This document shows, piece after piece, positions 54,185 through 62,582 of a stretch of 64,000 bases of DNA. This stretch comes from Chloroflexi bacterium UBA4736. Its GTDB lineage: Bacteria; Chloroflexota; Dormibacteria; Dormibacterales; Dormibacteraceae. Under the pieces are notes generated by a model. That model was given only the letters and a program-made list of their open reading frames with translations, was not told where the DNA came from and made no database searches. The translations under genes were made by a program, and so were the position numbers. The stretch is taken from positions 1 through 64,000 of the forward strand of contig DHIW01000104.1 of NCBI GenBank assembly GCA_002404015.1, read 5' to 3'. Each line of letters begins with the position of its first letter. The stretch's first letter is position 1.

Positions 54185-54842
54185 CCTGGCCCTCCTCGTC
54201 CGCGGTCTCGTCCGCCTCCTGGAACAGGACTCGCTCCGGATCCAGGTACTGGATCAGCTCCTCGTCATGCCGGCGCCGCGCTTCCTCCACCATCTCGCCG
54301 ATCTGCCGGGCTCGCTCCACGGACCACTCCAGCTTGAGGGCCAGCTCCTGGTGGGTCGCCCTCCGGCCCATGTCGCGGCCGACCGCGATCTCCGCGCGCT
54401 CGTACTCCTCGGCCGTCGTCACCAGCATCGCCTGGTCGCGATCGATGGCCTGCTCGGCGGCGATGGCAGCCTCCAGGTACAGGCCGACCTGCTGCCGGGC
54501 GAACAATCCGAAGTCCGTCTGCGGACTGCCGGCGAAGTGGTTGATGGCGGCCATCAGGCCGATCGAGCCTTCCTGGAAGAGGTCGGCCGGGGGCAGGCCC
54601 TCGCCGACACGCTTCAACGCCTGCTCGACGACCAGGTCGAGATGGGCGCGGCACACGCGTTCCTGGGCCGAACGATCGCCCTGGCCGGCCGCCTCGAGGA
54701 GGCGAGTGAGCTCATCGGAGCCGGGGATCCGAGCGTCGCGGCCCGCCTCAGCCAGCGCCCTCAGCGTCTCAGCATCGGAGCGCTCTGGGTCTGAGGTTCG
54801 GCCCTTGTCCTCCGGCTCCCGCTGCTGGGGTCGGGATGCCAT
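54174..54842 (-). CDS. degenerate sigma-70-like protein, coupled to gcvT
   Basis: A 222-aa protein. An acidic N-terminus precedes a sigma region-2-like part (VCRAHLDLVVEQALKRVGEGLPPADLFQEGSIGLMAAINHF) and a region-3/4-like part (RRATHQELALKLEWSVERARQIGEMVEEA). The region 2.4 aromatic helix (WWIRQAI in primary sigma) reads FARQQVGLYLEAAI, so promoter melting is doubtful. The second half ends in an acidic tail. It may be an adaptor or a specialised sigma rather than a housekeeping one. Linkage to glycine cleavage is unexplained. Confidence 0.8.
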   Translation of the reverse strand: MASRPQQREPEDKGRTSDPERSDAETLRALAEAGRDARIPGSDELTRLLEAAGQGDRSAQERVCRAHLDLVVEQALKRVGEGLPPADLFQEGSIGLMAAINHFAGSPQTDFGLFARQQVGLYLEAAIAAEQAIDRDQAMLVTTAEEYERAEIAVGRDMGRRATHQELALKLEWSVERARQIGEMVEEARRRHDEELIQYLDPERVLFQEADETADEEGQGGA

Positions 54843-54916
54843 TTAGACCCTAATTGTAGGCGGGCGCTGCCGATCTTCCGCCGGCTCCGCGGACGGCTCG
54901 AGCCTATACTCCCGCC

Positions 54917-56224
54917 ATGCCCGGCCCCCGCTACGGGCTGGTTTTCCTGGGCCTGCTCGCCCTTCTGCCCATGACCGGTTCGGCCGGTGGGTCGGCGCTT
55001 GTCGAACGCGCTGATTTGAACGGCGTCATCAACTCCGTGACTGCCACCTACATCGGGTCCGAGGTCAGGCAGGCTGTGGCGACCCACGCCGATGCCCTGC
55101 TCATCGTGATCGATACGCCAGGCGGCGAGTCGCAGGCGATGGACGCGATTACGGAGAAGCTCCTCAGCTCCCCGGTGCCGGTCATCGCGTTCGTCGCGCC
55201 CAGCGGGGCGAGGGCGGCCTCGGCGGGCCTGTTCGTGGCTCAGTCGGCCGACGTCCTGGCGATGGCGCCGGGCACGAACATCGGGTCCGCGCATCCGATC
55301 AACGGCAACGGCACCGATATCGCGGGCGACCTGGGTCGCAAGGTTCTGAACGACGCGGTCGCGCGGGTACGCAACCTGGCAACGTTGCACGGTCGCAATG
55401 CCGACTGGGCGGAGAGCGCGGTTCGCCAGAGCGTCAACATCGGAGCCGACGAGGCGGTCAGGATCCACGTCGCCGACCTGGTCGCCAAGGACGTGACGGA
55501 ACTTCTCTCAACGGTCGACGGCCGGACACTGGCTCGGAGCAGCGGTCCGCTGCCGCTGCACACGGCGGGCGCCACGGTCGCGGACAGCCCGATGTCTCCG
55601 GTGCAGGAGGTGCTGCACCTGCTGATCGATCCCAACGTGGCCTTCCTGCTGATGCTTCTGGCCATTTACGGCCTGATCATGGAGGTCACCTCGCCCGGCG
55701 CCATCCTGCCCGGGGTCGTCGGTTCGATCAGCGCCATCGTGGCTCTCATCTCTTTCGCGTCGCTGCCGGTCACCTTCGCCGGGGCACTGCTGGTGATACT
55801 GGCGTTCGTCCTCTTTCTGGTCGATGTCAAGGCGCCCACGCACGGGATCCTGACGATGGGGGGCCTGGTGGCCCTGGTTCTGGGATCGACCCTCCTGATC
55901 GACACTGGACCTATCGGCCTCGGTATCGACTGGCGCCTGATCGCGGGCGCCGCCGTGATCAGCGCCGTCGGCTTCCTCTTCGTCGTCCGCAAGGTGGTCG
56001 AGACACGGACACGCCATCTCACATCCGGCGCCGACGCGCTGATGGGCAGCCTGGGCGAGAGCCGGTCGCCGCTCGACCCCAAAGGCCAGGTTTTCGTGGC
56101 TGGGGCGATCTGGCCTGGAATCGCTTCGGGGCGACCGATCCCGGCCGGGGCCACGGTGCGGGTGATCGGCCGGCGGGAGGGCAGCCTGGAGGTCGAGGCG
56201 GAACGCAAGACCGATCGCCGCTAG
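54917..56224 (+). CDS. NfeD-family serine protease
   Basis: The 435-aa protein has a signal segment, a ClpP-like serine protease domain (TPGGESQAMDAI; Ser in APSGARAASAG; Lys in LGRKVLN), four to five membrane helices (LMLLAIYGLIMEVTSPGAILPGVVG) and a C-terminal OB fold (VFVAGAIWPGIASGRPIPAGATVRVIG). This long NfeD type cleaves stomatin-like proteins. No stomatin gene is next to it. TATACT lies six bases before the ATG, suggesting a leaderless message. Confidence 0.9.
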   Translation: MPGPRYGLVFLGLLALLPMTGSAGGSALVERADLNGVINSVTATYIGSEVRQAVATHADALLIVIDTPGGESQAMDAITEKLLSSPVPVIAFVAPSGARAASAGLFVAQSADVLAMAPGTNIGSAHPINGNGTDIAGDLGRKVLNDAVARVRNLATLHGRNADWAESAVRQSVNIGADEAVRIHVADLVAKDVTELLSTVDGRTLARSSGPLPLHTAGATVADSPMSPVQEVLHLLIDPNVAFLLMLLAIYGLIMEVTSPGAILPGVVGSISAIVALISFASLPVTFAGALLVILAFVLFLVDVKAPTHGILTMGGLVALVLGSTLLIDTGPIGLGIDWRLIAGAAVISAVGFLFVVRKVVETRTRHLTSGADALMGSLGESRSPLDPKGQVFVAGAIWPGIASGRPIPAGATVRVIGRREGSLEVEAERKTDRR

Positions 56225-56236
56225 CTTTAGGCGGGC

Positions 56237-57289
56237 ATGGCGATCCTGAGTGGCCTGATCCTGGCGCTGGCCATCCTCGGCCTGATCATCCTCGCCAACT
56301 ACGGCGTGGGCCGCCCGCGAGTCGCAGCGCTTGCCCTGGCGGTGGCCGCCATCTTCTGCGCGCTGGTGACCCTGGACGGCCTGCTGGACGCCTTTGTTGC
56401 CACCACGCCCTTCGGGCGTTCGGACCGCTCCGGGCTGGTCAAGGTGGGGGCTGGGTTCGCGATCACCGGCTTCGCGGCAGCACTGGCGCTGGTGCCCGGC
56501 ATTCGCGCCCGGCTGGCTCGCGCCTTGCCCATCGACCCGGACAGCCCGGTCCACGCCGTGGCGTTGGTCCTAACGCTGCTGCTGTTCGGCACCCAACTCT
56601 CCGCCCAGCTGGCGGGCGACCTCCTGGCTCAGCAGGCGACCAGCGGCAGTCCCTTGGGCCCCCTGGACCTGATCGCGCAGGAGCTGCCATTCCTGGTGGG
56701 CGCCTTCTTTGGAGTCGGCCTGTTCATCCGGCGCCCCCTGGTCGGCTCGCTCAGCCGCCTCGGCCTGGTCAGGCCGGCCTGGTGGCACATTGTCCTGGCG
56801 CTTGCCGTGGCCGGGGTCTTCTACGCGTTCAGCAGCGGCGCCGACCTGCTCGGTCAGCGCTTCACGCCCGACCTCGCCCACCAGGTGAACGCCGCCAATC
56901 AGCGCCTGTTCGGGCAGCTGGCGAACCCGGTCGGGATCGCAACCATCGCGCTCGCGGCGGGCATCTGCGAGGAGGTGTTGTTCAGGGGGGCGCTGGTCCC
57001 GAGGCTTGGCATTCTCTGGACGTCGCTGGTGTTCGCAGCGGTCCACACCCAGTACGGCCTCAGCTTCGACACCGCGGCTGTGTTCGTCCTGGCCATCGCG
57101 CTGGGCTTCCTGCGCCGCTACACCAATACAACGACGACGATTCTCTGCCACGTCGCCTACAACGCCCTGGTCGGGATCGGCATCGCGGTGGCCTGGTTGG
57201 GGCCGGCGCTGGGGCTGGAGGCGGCCCTGATCGTGGTCCTAGTCCCCGTCTTAACAAAGCATGTAGGAACTTCACGCGAGACCGTTTAG
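56237..57289 (+). CDS. CPBP-family intramembrane metalloprotease
   Basis: A 350-aa membrane protein of the CAAX protease and bacteriocin-processing (CPBP) family. The motif EEVLFRGALVPRLG (EExxxR), the His in VHTQYGL and the His in CHVAYNALVG form the metal site. Eight or more membrane helices precede it. It lies 12 bp after the nfeD gene, so both are probably on one transcript and act in membrane protein turnover. Substrates are unknown. Confidence 0.88.
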   Translation: MAILSGLILALAILGLIILANYGVGRPRVAALALAVAAIFCALVTLDGLLDAFVATTPFGRSDRSGLVKVGAGFAITGFAAALALVPGIRARLARALPIDPDSPVHAVALVLTLLLFGTQLSAQLAGDLLAQQATSGSPLGPLDLIAQELPFLVGAFFGVGLFIRRPLVGSLSRLGLVRPAWWHIVLALAVAGVFYAFSSGADLLGQRFTPDLAHQVNAANQRLFGQLANPVGIATIALAAGICEEVLFRGALVPRLGILWTSLVFAAVHTQYGLSFDTAAVFVLAIALGFLRRYTNTTTTILCHVAYNALVGIGIAVAWLGPALGLEAALIVVLVPVLTKHVGTSRETV

Positions 57290-57299
57290 AATCCCCGCG

Positions 57300-58115
57300 A
57301 TGGCACCACCACATGTTGCCGTTTTTCCCCAAACTACCCCCAACATGTTGATATCCACGCCCCGAATCGTCGCGGTCGTGAACCAGAAGGGGGGCGTTGG
57401 CAAGACCACCACCGTCATGAATCTGGGTGCCGCCCTCGCCGAACGCGGGGCCCAGGTGCTGGTGCTCGACATCGATCCCCAGTCGAACAGCACCAGCGGA
57501 CTCGGCGTGGATCCGTCGCGGGCCCGGCTCACCGTCTACGAACTGCTCGCGGGTACTGCGACGATCGACGAGGTGGCGATCCCGACAGCCTTTCCCGGGC
57601 TGCACCTCGTGCCCTCGCAGATCGGGCTGGCGGGAGCTGAGATCGAGCTGGCAACGACACCCCAGCGCGAGCATCGGCTGCGGCACGCCCTGGCGGAGCT
57701 GAGCGGTGGTTTCGGCTACGTCCTGATCGACTGCCCGCCGTCTCTCGGGCTCCTGACTCTCAACGCGCTGGCGGCTGCCACCGAGATGCTGATCCCGATG
57801 CAATGCGAGTACTTCGCGCTAGAAGGCCTCGGCCACCTGATGCACACTCACGGGCTGATTCGGATGAACCTCAACCGCCAGCTGCGCGTGGGAGGGATCC
57901 TGATGACGCAGTTCGACGCCCGCACGACCCTCTCTTGGGAGGTTCTGTCAGAGGTGCGGCGGGCCTATCCGGACCACGTATACCGGACGCTCATTCCCCG
58001 CAACGTGAGGGTGGGCGAGGCGCCCAGCCATGGCCTTCCTGTTATCGCTTACGACCCCACCTGCCGCGGCTCGGAAGCCTACCGGCAGCTTGCTGAGGAG
58101 GTGTTGAGCCAATGA
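57300..58115 (+). CDS. parA: chromosome partitioning ATPase ParA/Soj
   Basis: The 271-aa ATPase has the deviant Walker A KGGVGKTTT, LDIDPQSNSTSGL, and DCPPSLGLLTLNAL. It binds DNA as an ATP dimer and moves ParB-parS complexes. ATG 57300 is used because TAGAAT lies seven bases upstream (leaderless). Starting at ATG 57345 would drop 15 poorly conserved residues. parB follows with a four-base overlap. Confidence 0.95.
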   Translation: MAPPHVAVFPQTTPNMLISTPRIVAVVNQKGGVGKTTTVMNLGAALAERGAQVLVLDIDPQSNSTSGLGVDPSRARLTVYELLAGTATIDEVAIPTAFPGLHLVPSQIGLAGAEIELATTPQREHRLRHALAELSGGFGYVLIDCPPSLGLLTLNALAAATEMLIPMQCEYFALEGLGHLMHTHGLIRMNLNRQLRVGGILMTQFDARTTLSWEVLSEVRRAYPDHVYRTLIPRNVRVGEAPSHGLPVIAYDPTCRGSEAYRQLAEEVLSQ

Positions 58116-58984
58116 ACCGATCCCGCACGCGCGCCCTGGGGCGCGGTCTCGAAGCCCTGATCCCGATGAGTCCCCTGGAATCGCGGGCTGGCAGCGGGCC
58201 GCTGGAGATGGTCGCGGTCGACCAGGTGCGCCCCTCGCCGCAGCAGATGCGCAAGCAGTTCGCGGGAGAGCCGCTCCGGGAGCTGGCCGACTCGATCCGT
58301 GCCCATGGGGTCCTTCAGCCGATTCTGGTCCGGCGGCTCCCGGACGGATATGAGCTGATAGCCGGCGAACGCCGTTGGCGGGCCGCCCGCATCGCGGGCC
58401 TGGAGCGGATCCCGGCCATCGTGCGCGGGGGCCAGGTGGACCTGGAGCAGAGCTTGCTGCTGGGCTTGATCGAGAACCTCCAGCGTGAGGACCTCGACCC
58501 CGTCGAGGAGGCACACGGGATCCGGCGTCTCATCGAGCAGTTCGGGCTCACCCAGGAACAGGCGGCCGCCCGCCTCGGCAAGCATCGAGTCGCGATCGCG
58601 CAGGCGCTCCGGTTGCTCAGCGGTTGCCCGGCCGTGCTGTCGGCGGCCGCCTCGGGAGCGATCTCCGCCGGACACGCCCGAGCCCTGGTTGGGCTGTCCA
58701 GCCAGGAGGCCCAGGAGCTCGGTCTCAAGGTTGTGGTCGGCAGGCAGCTTTCGGTGCGGCAGACCGAGCGCTGGGTGCGGTCCTACCTGCCGGATATCCG
58801 CCGACGGCGGCCCGAAGCCAGGCCCGGCGCGGCCCTCACGGAGCTCGGCCGTGATCTCTCGGAGGTGCTAGCCGCTTCCGTCAGCGTCTCCGGCGGCCGC
58901 AGTCGCGGGCGCATCACGATCACGTACTCGACTCCCGAGCAGCTGGAGTCGATCGTCAGCAAGCTCGCTCCCGGCCGGTTGTAA
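58112..58984 (+). CDS. parB: chromosome partitioning protein ParB/Spo0J
   Basis: The 290-aa protein has the CTPase ParB/Srx domain (LREL-ADSIRAHGVLQPILVRR, GERRWRAARIAGL), an HTH (LTQEQAAARLGKHRVAIAQALRLL) and a C-terminal dimerisation part. It loads as a sliding clamp at parS. The stop codon TAA sits inside a TGTAAAACGTTTTACA palindrome, the candidate parS of this genome. Confidence 0.95.
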   Translation: MNRSRTRALGRGLEALIPMSPLESRAGSGPLEMVAVDQVRPSPQQMRKQFAGEPLRELADSIRAHGVLQPILVRRLPDGYELIAGERRWRAARIAGLERIPAIVRGGQVDLEQSLLLGLIENLQREDLDPVEEAHGIRRLIEQFGLTQEQAAARLGKHRVAIAQALRLLSGCPAVLSAAASGAISAGHARALVGLSSQEAQELGLKVVVGRQLSVRQTERWVRSYLPDIRRRRPEARPGAALTELGRDLSEVLAASVSVSGGRSRGRITITYSTPEQLESIVSKLAPGRL

Positions 58985-58995
58985 AACGTTTTACA
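58980..58995. promoter_or_regulatory. candidate parS site 1, TGTAAAACGTTTTACA
   Basis: A perfect 16-bp palindrome spanning the parB stop codon. The usual parS is TGTTTCACGTGAAACA; length, end bases and CG centre match, but the inner bases differ. A second identical copy is at 61628. Confidence 0.6.
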
Positions 58996-59031
58996 TCGGC
59001 GCTCTTCGGGTTCAGTAACGTGGGGGGGTCT

Positions 59032-59658
59032 ATGAATACCCCCCGCGGCGTGGCGACTGAGATCATCGAGGTGGTCGTGCTCGCCCTCGGCCTCTACCTC
59101 GTCATCACGTTCGCGATCCAGACAGTTCACGTGATCGGGCTCTCGATGTACCCGACGGTTGACGACCAGGACTATCTGATCGCCACCAAGATCGACTACC
59201 GGCTGCACGCGCCCCAGCGCGGCGACATCATCATCATGCGAGACCCGTTCGACTCCTCTAGGGACTTCATCAAGCGTGTGATAGCGGTCCCGGGCGACGA
59301 GCTCCTGATCAAGGACGCCAAGATCCAGATCAACGGCCGGATCCTCGACGAGCCCTACCTCAAGGGGAAGGAGGCCTGGACCGTCAACACTGAATGGCCG
59401 GGGCCGGGACCGGGCGTACCGGCCACGTCGCAGCGGCTGCAGGCTAACGAATACTTCGTCATGGGCGACAACCGCAACCACTCGAGCGACTCCCGGTCTT
59501 TCGGCCCGGTCCAGCGCGACCGCATCGAGGCCCACGCCTGGATCAGGGTCTTGCCCGTCACCCACTTCGGGCCCATCACGGGGCCGCGCCCGGTGCTGCT
59601 CGGGCCGGCTCCGACCGCCCGCGCGCGCCTTGGGGACCGACAACCGGCCTTCCTATAA
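59032..59658 (+). CDS. lepB: signal peptidase I
   Basis: A 208-aa signal peptidase I. One membrane helix (VVVLALGLYLVITFAI) is followed by the catalytic Ser (GLSMYPTVDD), Lys (DFIKRVIAVPGD) and the domain-E motif GDNRNHSSDSR. It cleaves Sec signal peptides. ATG 59032 is preceded by GGGGGG. A second copy follows directly, about 60% similar by eye, so this looks like a recent tandem duplication. Confidence 0.93.
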   Translation: MNTPRGVATEIIEVVVLALGLYLVITFAIQTVHVIGLSMYPTVDDQDYLIATKIDYRLHAPQRGDIIIMRDPFDSSRDFIKRVIAVPGDELLIKDAKIQINGRILDEPYLKGKEAWTVNTEWPGPGPGVPATSQRLQANEYFVMGDNRNHSSDSRSFGPVQRDRIEAHAWIRVLPVTHFGPITGPRPVLLGPAPTARARLGDRQPAFL

Positions 59659-59667
59659 TTCGGTCTC

Positions 59668-60243
59668 ATCGGACAGGCGGTCTCGCTTACCAAAGGCCTC
59701 ACTCGTGACCTCGTCGAGGTCTTCATCCTCGCGATCGGTCTCTATCTGCTCGCCACCACGACTGTCGAGACCGTTCACGTGGTTGGTCTCTCGATGTACC
59801 CCGCGCTCAACGACGGCGACCTCCTTATCGCATCCAAGCTCGACTACCGGTTGCACGCGCCGGAGCGGGGCGACATCATCATCCTCCGCGATCCCTTCGA
59901 CCCCGGCCGGGACTTCATCAAGCGGGTGATCGGGCTGCCGGGCGACCACATGCTGATCAGGGATCATCACGTGCTCGTCAACGGAGTTCTGCTCAACGAG
60001 CCCTACCTACACGGGGGATGGATCGCGACCGCCAACTGGCCCAACACTCCTGATTCGGTAGATGGTGAGACGGTTCCCGCCGACAGCTACTTCGTGCTGG
60101 GCGACAATCGTGACCACTCCAGCGACTCCCGCCTCTTCGGTTACGTGGCCAAGGCCCAGATCGACGGCAGGGCGGTGATTCGGTTCTGGCCGTACCAGCG
60201 CATCGAGCTCCTGAACATACGGCCGACGCTGGCCAAGAGCTAG
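59668..60243 (+). CDS. signal peptidase I, second copy, ATC start likely
   Basis: The reading matches the first copy from the membrane helix on (DLVEVFILAIGLYLLATTT, GLSMYPALNDGD, DFIKRVIGLPGD, GDNRDHSSDSR). The frame has no ATG, GTG or TTG before GTG 59779, which would remove the membrane helix. ATC 59668 lies eight bases after TATAAT, the leaderless geometry seen for other genes here. The -10 hexamer overlaps the stop codon of the first copy. A sequencing error or a non-standard start are the alternatives. Confidence 0.8.
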   Translation: MGQAVSLTKGLTRDLVEVFILAIGLYLLATTTVETVHVVGLSMYPALNDGDLLIASKLDYRLHAPERGDIIILRDPFDPGRDFIKRVIGLPGDHMLIRDHHVLVNGVLLNEPYLHGGWIATANWPNTPDSVDGETVPADSYFVLGDNRDHSSDSRLFGYVAKAQIDGRAVIRFWPYQRIELLNIRPTLAKS

Positions 60244-60273
60244 AGCGCGGCACCGGCCGGCGGCCAGGAAGGA

Positions 60274-61551
60274 TCAGGCGCCGATGGCAACTCGGTAGGG
60301 CGCGTCTGAGTCGACCGGGCCGATCAGCGCCAGCTGGGCCGGCGCCGCGAGGACCCGGCGGGCGACCCGCGTCACATCGTCGGCGCTGATCGCGTCAACG
60401 ATGCTGATGACTTCCTCCACCGTCTTGGTCTTCCCGGTCAGCAGCTCCTGCTGGCAGAGCCAGCTGGCGAGTGCGTTGGTGCTCTCCAGGCCCAGCAGCA
60501 GGCGGCCCTTGGTGAACTCCTTGGCCTTCGTCAACTCCTCCTCGGGAATCCGCTCCTCGGTGACCTTTCGCAGCTCGTTGAGGACGGCGTCGACAGATTC
60601 GGCGGCCTTCTTGGGATCGACGCCCAGGTAGACCGCGAAGTAGCCGCCGTCGCTGTGCTTGCTGGTGTAGCTGTGCACGTCGTAAGCCAACCCGCGACGC
60701 TCGCGGATCTCCAGGAAGAGACGGGAGCTCATCCCCTCGCCCAGCACGGTGTTGATCAGATCCAGGGTGTAGCGGTCGGGGTCGAGGTACGAGACGCCCC
60801 GTGTGCCGAGGCAGATGTGCGCCTGCTCGGTCTTCTTCGTGTGCAGAAGCACCGCCGGCCTGTCGAGCGCTGGAGGGGCTGGCGTGTAGACCGGTTTGAT
60901 GGTGCTGTCGGGAAGGGTCAGGTGCTTCTCCAGCTGCCGCGCGGAGCCGTCGGGGTCGATCCTCCCCGACAGGCCGACCACCAGGTTGGACATCCGGTAG
61001 TGATCGGTGACATAGCCGATGAGGTCGTCGCGGCTGGTCTGGGAGACAGACTCCAGGGTCCCGATGATGTCGCGGCCGAGCGGGTGGTCGGGCCACATGA
61101 TCTGCTCGAACAGGCTGTGGACGTAGTCCTGGGGCTGATCCTGGTACATCTTCAGCTCCTCGAGGATGACCATCCGCTCCCGGTCCACCTCCTCGGGCTC
61201 CAGCTGAGAGTTCGAGACGATGTCGCAGAGGACGTCGATGGCCAGCTCGAGGCGGTCGGCGGGGACGCGCGTCCAGTAGACGGTCAGCTCCTTGTCGGTG
61301 GAGGCGTTCATGACGCCGCCAACTCCCTCGATCGCCTCGGCGATCGCCTTGGCGGTCGGACGCCGGCGAGTGCCCTTGAAAAAGAGGTGCTCGATGAAGT
61401 GGGAGATGCCGCCGATGCGGTCCTGCTCGAACCTCGAACCGACCGCAAACATGAGGACCAGGCTGGCCGAGGCGCGCTCCGGCATGGCTGCTGTCAGCAA
61501 CCGCGCCCCGCCCTTCAGCTCGTGCCGCGCTTGGTTCGGGGCGAGGCCCAT
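60274..61551 (-). CDS. M16 family zinc peptidase
   Basis: The 425-aa protein is a M16 (insulinase-like) peptidase with the inverted zinc motif HFIEHLFFKGT and the distal Glu, followed by the C-terminal half (GTRGVSYLDPDRYTLDLINTVLGEGMSSRLF). Family members degrade peptides or process precursors. ATG 61551 is preceded by TATACT eight bases upstream (leaderless), so a longer start is not needed. Its 3' end converges on the second signal peptidase gene. Confidence 0.92.
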   Translation of the reverse strand: MGLAPNQARHELKGGARLLTAAMPERASASLVLMFAVGSRFEQDRIGGISHFIEHLFFKGTRRRPTAKAIAEAIEGVGGVMNASTDKELTVYWTRVPADRLELAIDVLCDIVSNSQLEPEEVDRERMVILEELKMYQDQPQDYVHSLFEQIMWPDHPLGRDIIGTLESVSQTSRDDLIGYVTDHYRMSNLVVGLSGRIDPDGSARQLEKHLTLPDSTIKPVYTPAPPALDRPAVLLHTKKTEQAHICLGTRGVSYLDPDRYTLDLINTVLGEGMSSRLFLEIRERRGLAYDVHSYTSKHSDGGYFAVYLGVDPKKAAESVDAVLNELRKVTEERIPEEELTKAKEFTKGRLLLGLESTNALASWLCQQELLTGKTKTVEEVISIVDAISADDVTRVARRVLAAPAQLALIGPVDSDAPYRVAIGA

Positions 61552-61627
61552 GAATGGCCAGTATAGAGAGCCCGGCGAGCGCACCCGGACGGACGCGAGG
61601 GCTGCGGCGGGCGCTCCCGGAGGTTGA

Positions 61628-61643
61628 TGTAAAACGTTTTACA
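61628..61643. promoter_or_regulatory. candidate parS site 2, TGTAAAACGTTTTACA
   Basis: The second perfect copy of the palindrome, 2.6 kb from the first, in the gap between the M16 gene and the open frame after jag. Confidence 0.6.
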
Positions 61644-61652
61644 ACGCCCGGA

Positions 61653-61925
61653 TCAAGGCTCCTGAAAGGCCCCTAGCGCAGCGTAAAGGAACATCGCGGA
61701 GTAGTCGGCGGGCATGCCGTCCGAAACCGCGTCCAGGGCCTCGACCAGGTAGCCGCGCACCTTCTTGGCCCGCAGCCGCGGGTCCTCGGACTCCAGCGCG
61801 TCTCGGATTACCTCCGCGATCTCGGACGGGGTGACGTCCTCGTCGCCCGCGCCGTCCGCGACCGAGTTGACGAGCGTCAGCGCCCGCCGGATCAGGTCGG
61901 CGCCTGATTCCCCGAGCGTGGGCGC
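61653..61925 (-). CDS. 90-codon open frame after jag, same frame, no start codon
   Basis: Beyond the TAG of jag (61926-61928) the same frame stays open for 90 codons to a TGA at 61653. The product is acidic and helical (PTLGESGADLIRRALTLVNSV, EIAEVIRDALESEDPRLRAKK, YLVEALDAVSDGMPADYSAMFLYAALGAFQEP), with almost every third base G or C, so it looks coded. No ATG, GTG or TTG occurs before residue 50. Possible reasons are readthrough of TAG, a non-standard start, or a sequence error. I recognise no family. Confidence 0.6.
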   Translation of the reverse strand, partial: APTLGESGADLIRRALTLVNSVADGAGDEDVTPSEIAEVIRDALESEDPRLRAKKVRGYLVEALDAVSDGMPADYSAMFLYAALGAFQEP

Positions 61926-62582
61926 CTACTCGGCCGCCTTGCGCGGCCCCACGACCACGCGGCGGTCCGGCTCCTCGCCGATGCTGGCGGTCATGACCTC
62001 GGGGTCGCTCTCGAGGGCCAGGTGGATGGCGCGCCGCTCAAATGGCTGCATGGCGTCGAGGGTGATCGGGTCGCCGGTCACCTTGACCTGGCGAGCGGCC
62101 CGGAGGGCGATCTCCTTGACCGTGTGCTCACGGCGCTGCCGGTACCGTTCCACGTCGACGATCACCCGCTGCTCGGGCTGCAGCTTACGGCTGCAGAGGA
62201 GGTTGGTGACCGTCTGGATCGCTCGCAGAGTCTCGCCCCGCCAGCCGATCAGCATGCCGAGATCGCGACCGCTGACATCCACCACGATCACCTCCGCGGC
62301 GTTCCGGCTCGTGACCTGGCAGCGGATCCCCATCTTGGTGAGGAGCTCCTCGACGATCTGGCGGGCAGCCTCGGCGTCGGCGGCCCCCGCCGCCGGTTCG
62401 GCGGCCGCCCGACCAGCCTCGGCGTCAGCCTCGGAGCCGATCACGGTGACCTCGACGACGGTCTCTTCGGGCTCTTCCCGGACGACCCTGACATCGACGT
62501 TCCGGCGGCTTTCGCCGAGCTGGATCAGAGCGGCGTCGACCGCCTCATCGAGAGTGGTTCCGCGACCTTCCGCAGATTTCAT
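61926..62582 (-). CDS. jag: KH-R3H RNA-binding protein Jag/KhpB
   Basis: A 218-aa SpoIIIJ-associated protein: an N-terminal Jag domain (TLDEAVDAALIQLGES), a KH domain (DLGMLIGWRGETLRAIQTVTNLL) and a C-terminal R3H domain (MQPFERRAIHLALESDPEV). It binds RNA and affects cell elongation. It overlaps yidC by four bases. The frame continues after its TAG stop (see the entry at 61653). Confidence 0.9.
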   Translation of the reverse strand: MKSAEGRGTTLDEAVDAALIQLGESRRNVDVRVVREEPEETVVEVTVIGSEADAEAGRAAAEPAAGAADAEAARQIVEELLTKMGIRCQVTSRNAAEVIVVDVSGRDLGMLIGWRGETLRAIQTVTNLLCSRKLQPEQRVIVDVERYRQRREHTVKEIALRAARQVKVTGDPITLDAMQPFERRAIHLALESDPEVMTASIGEEPDRRVVVGPRKAAE

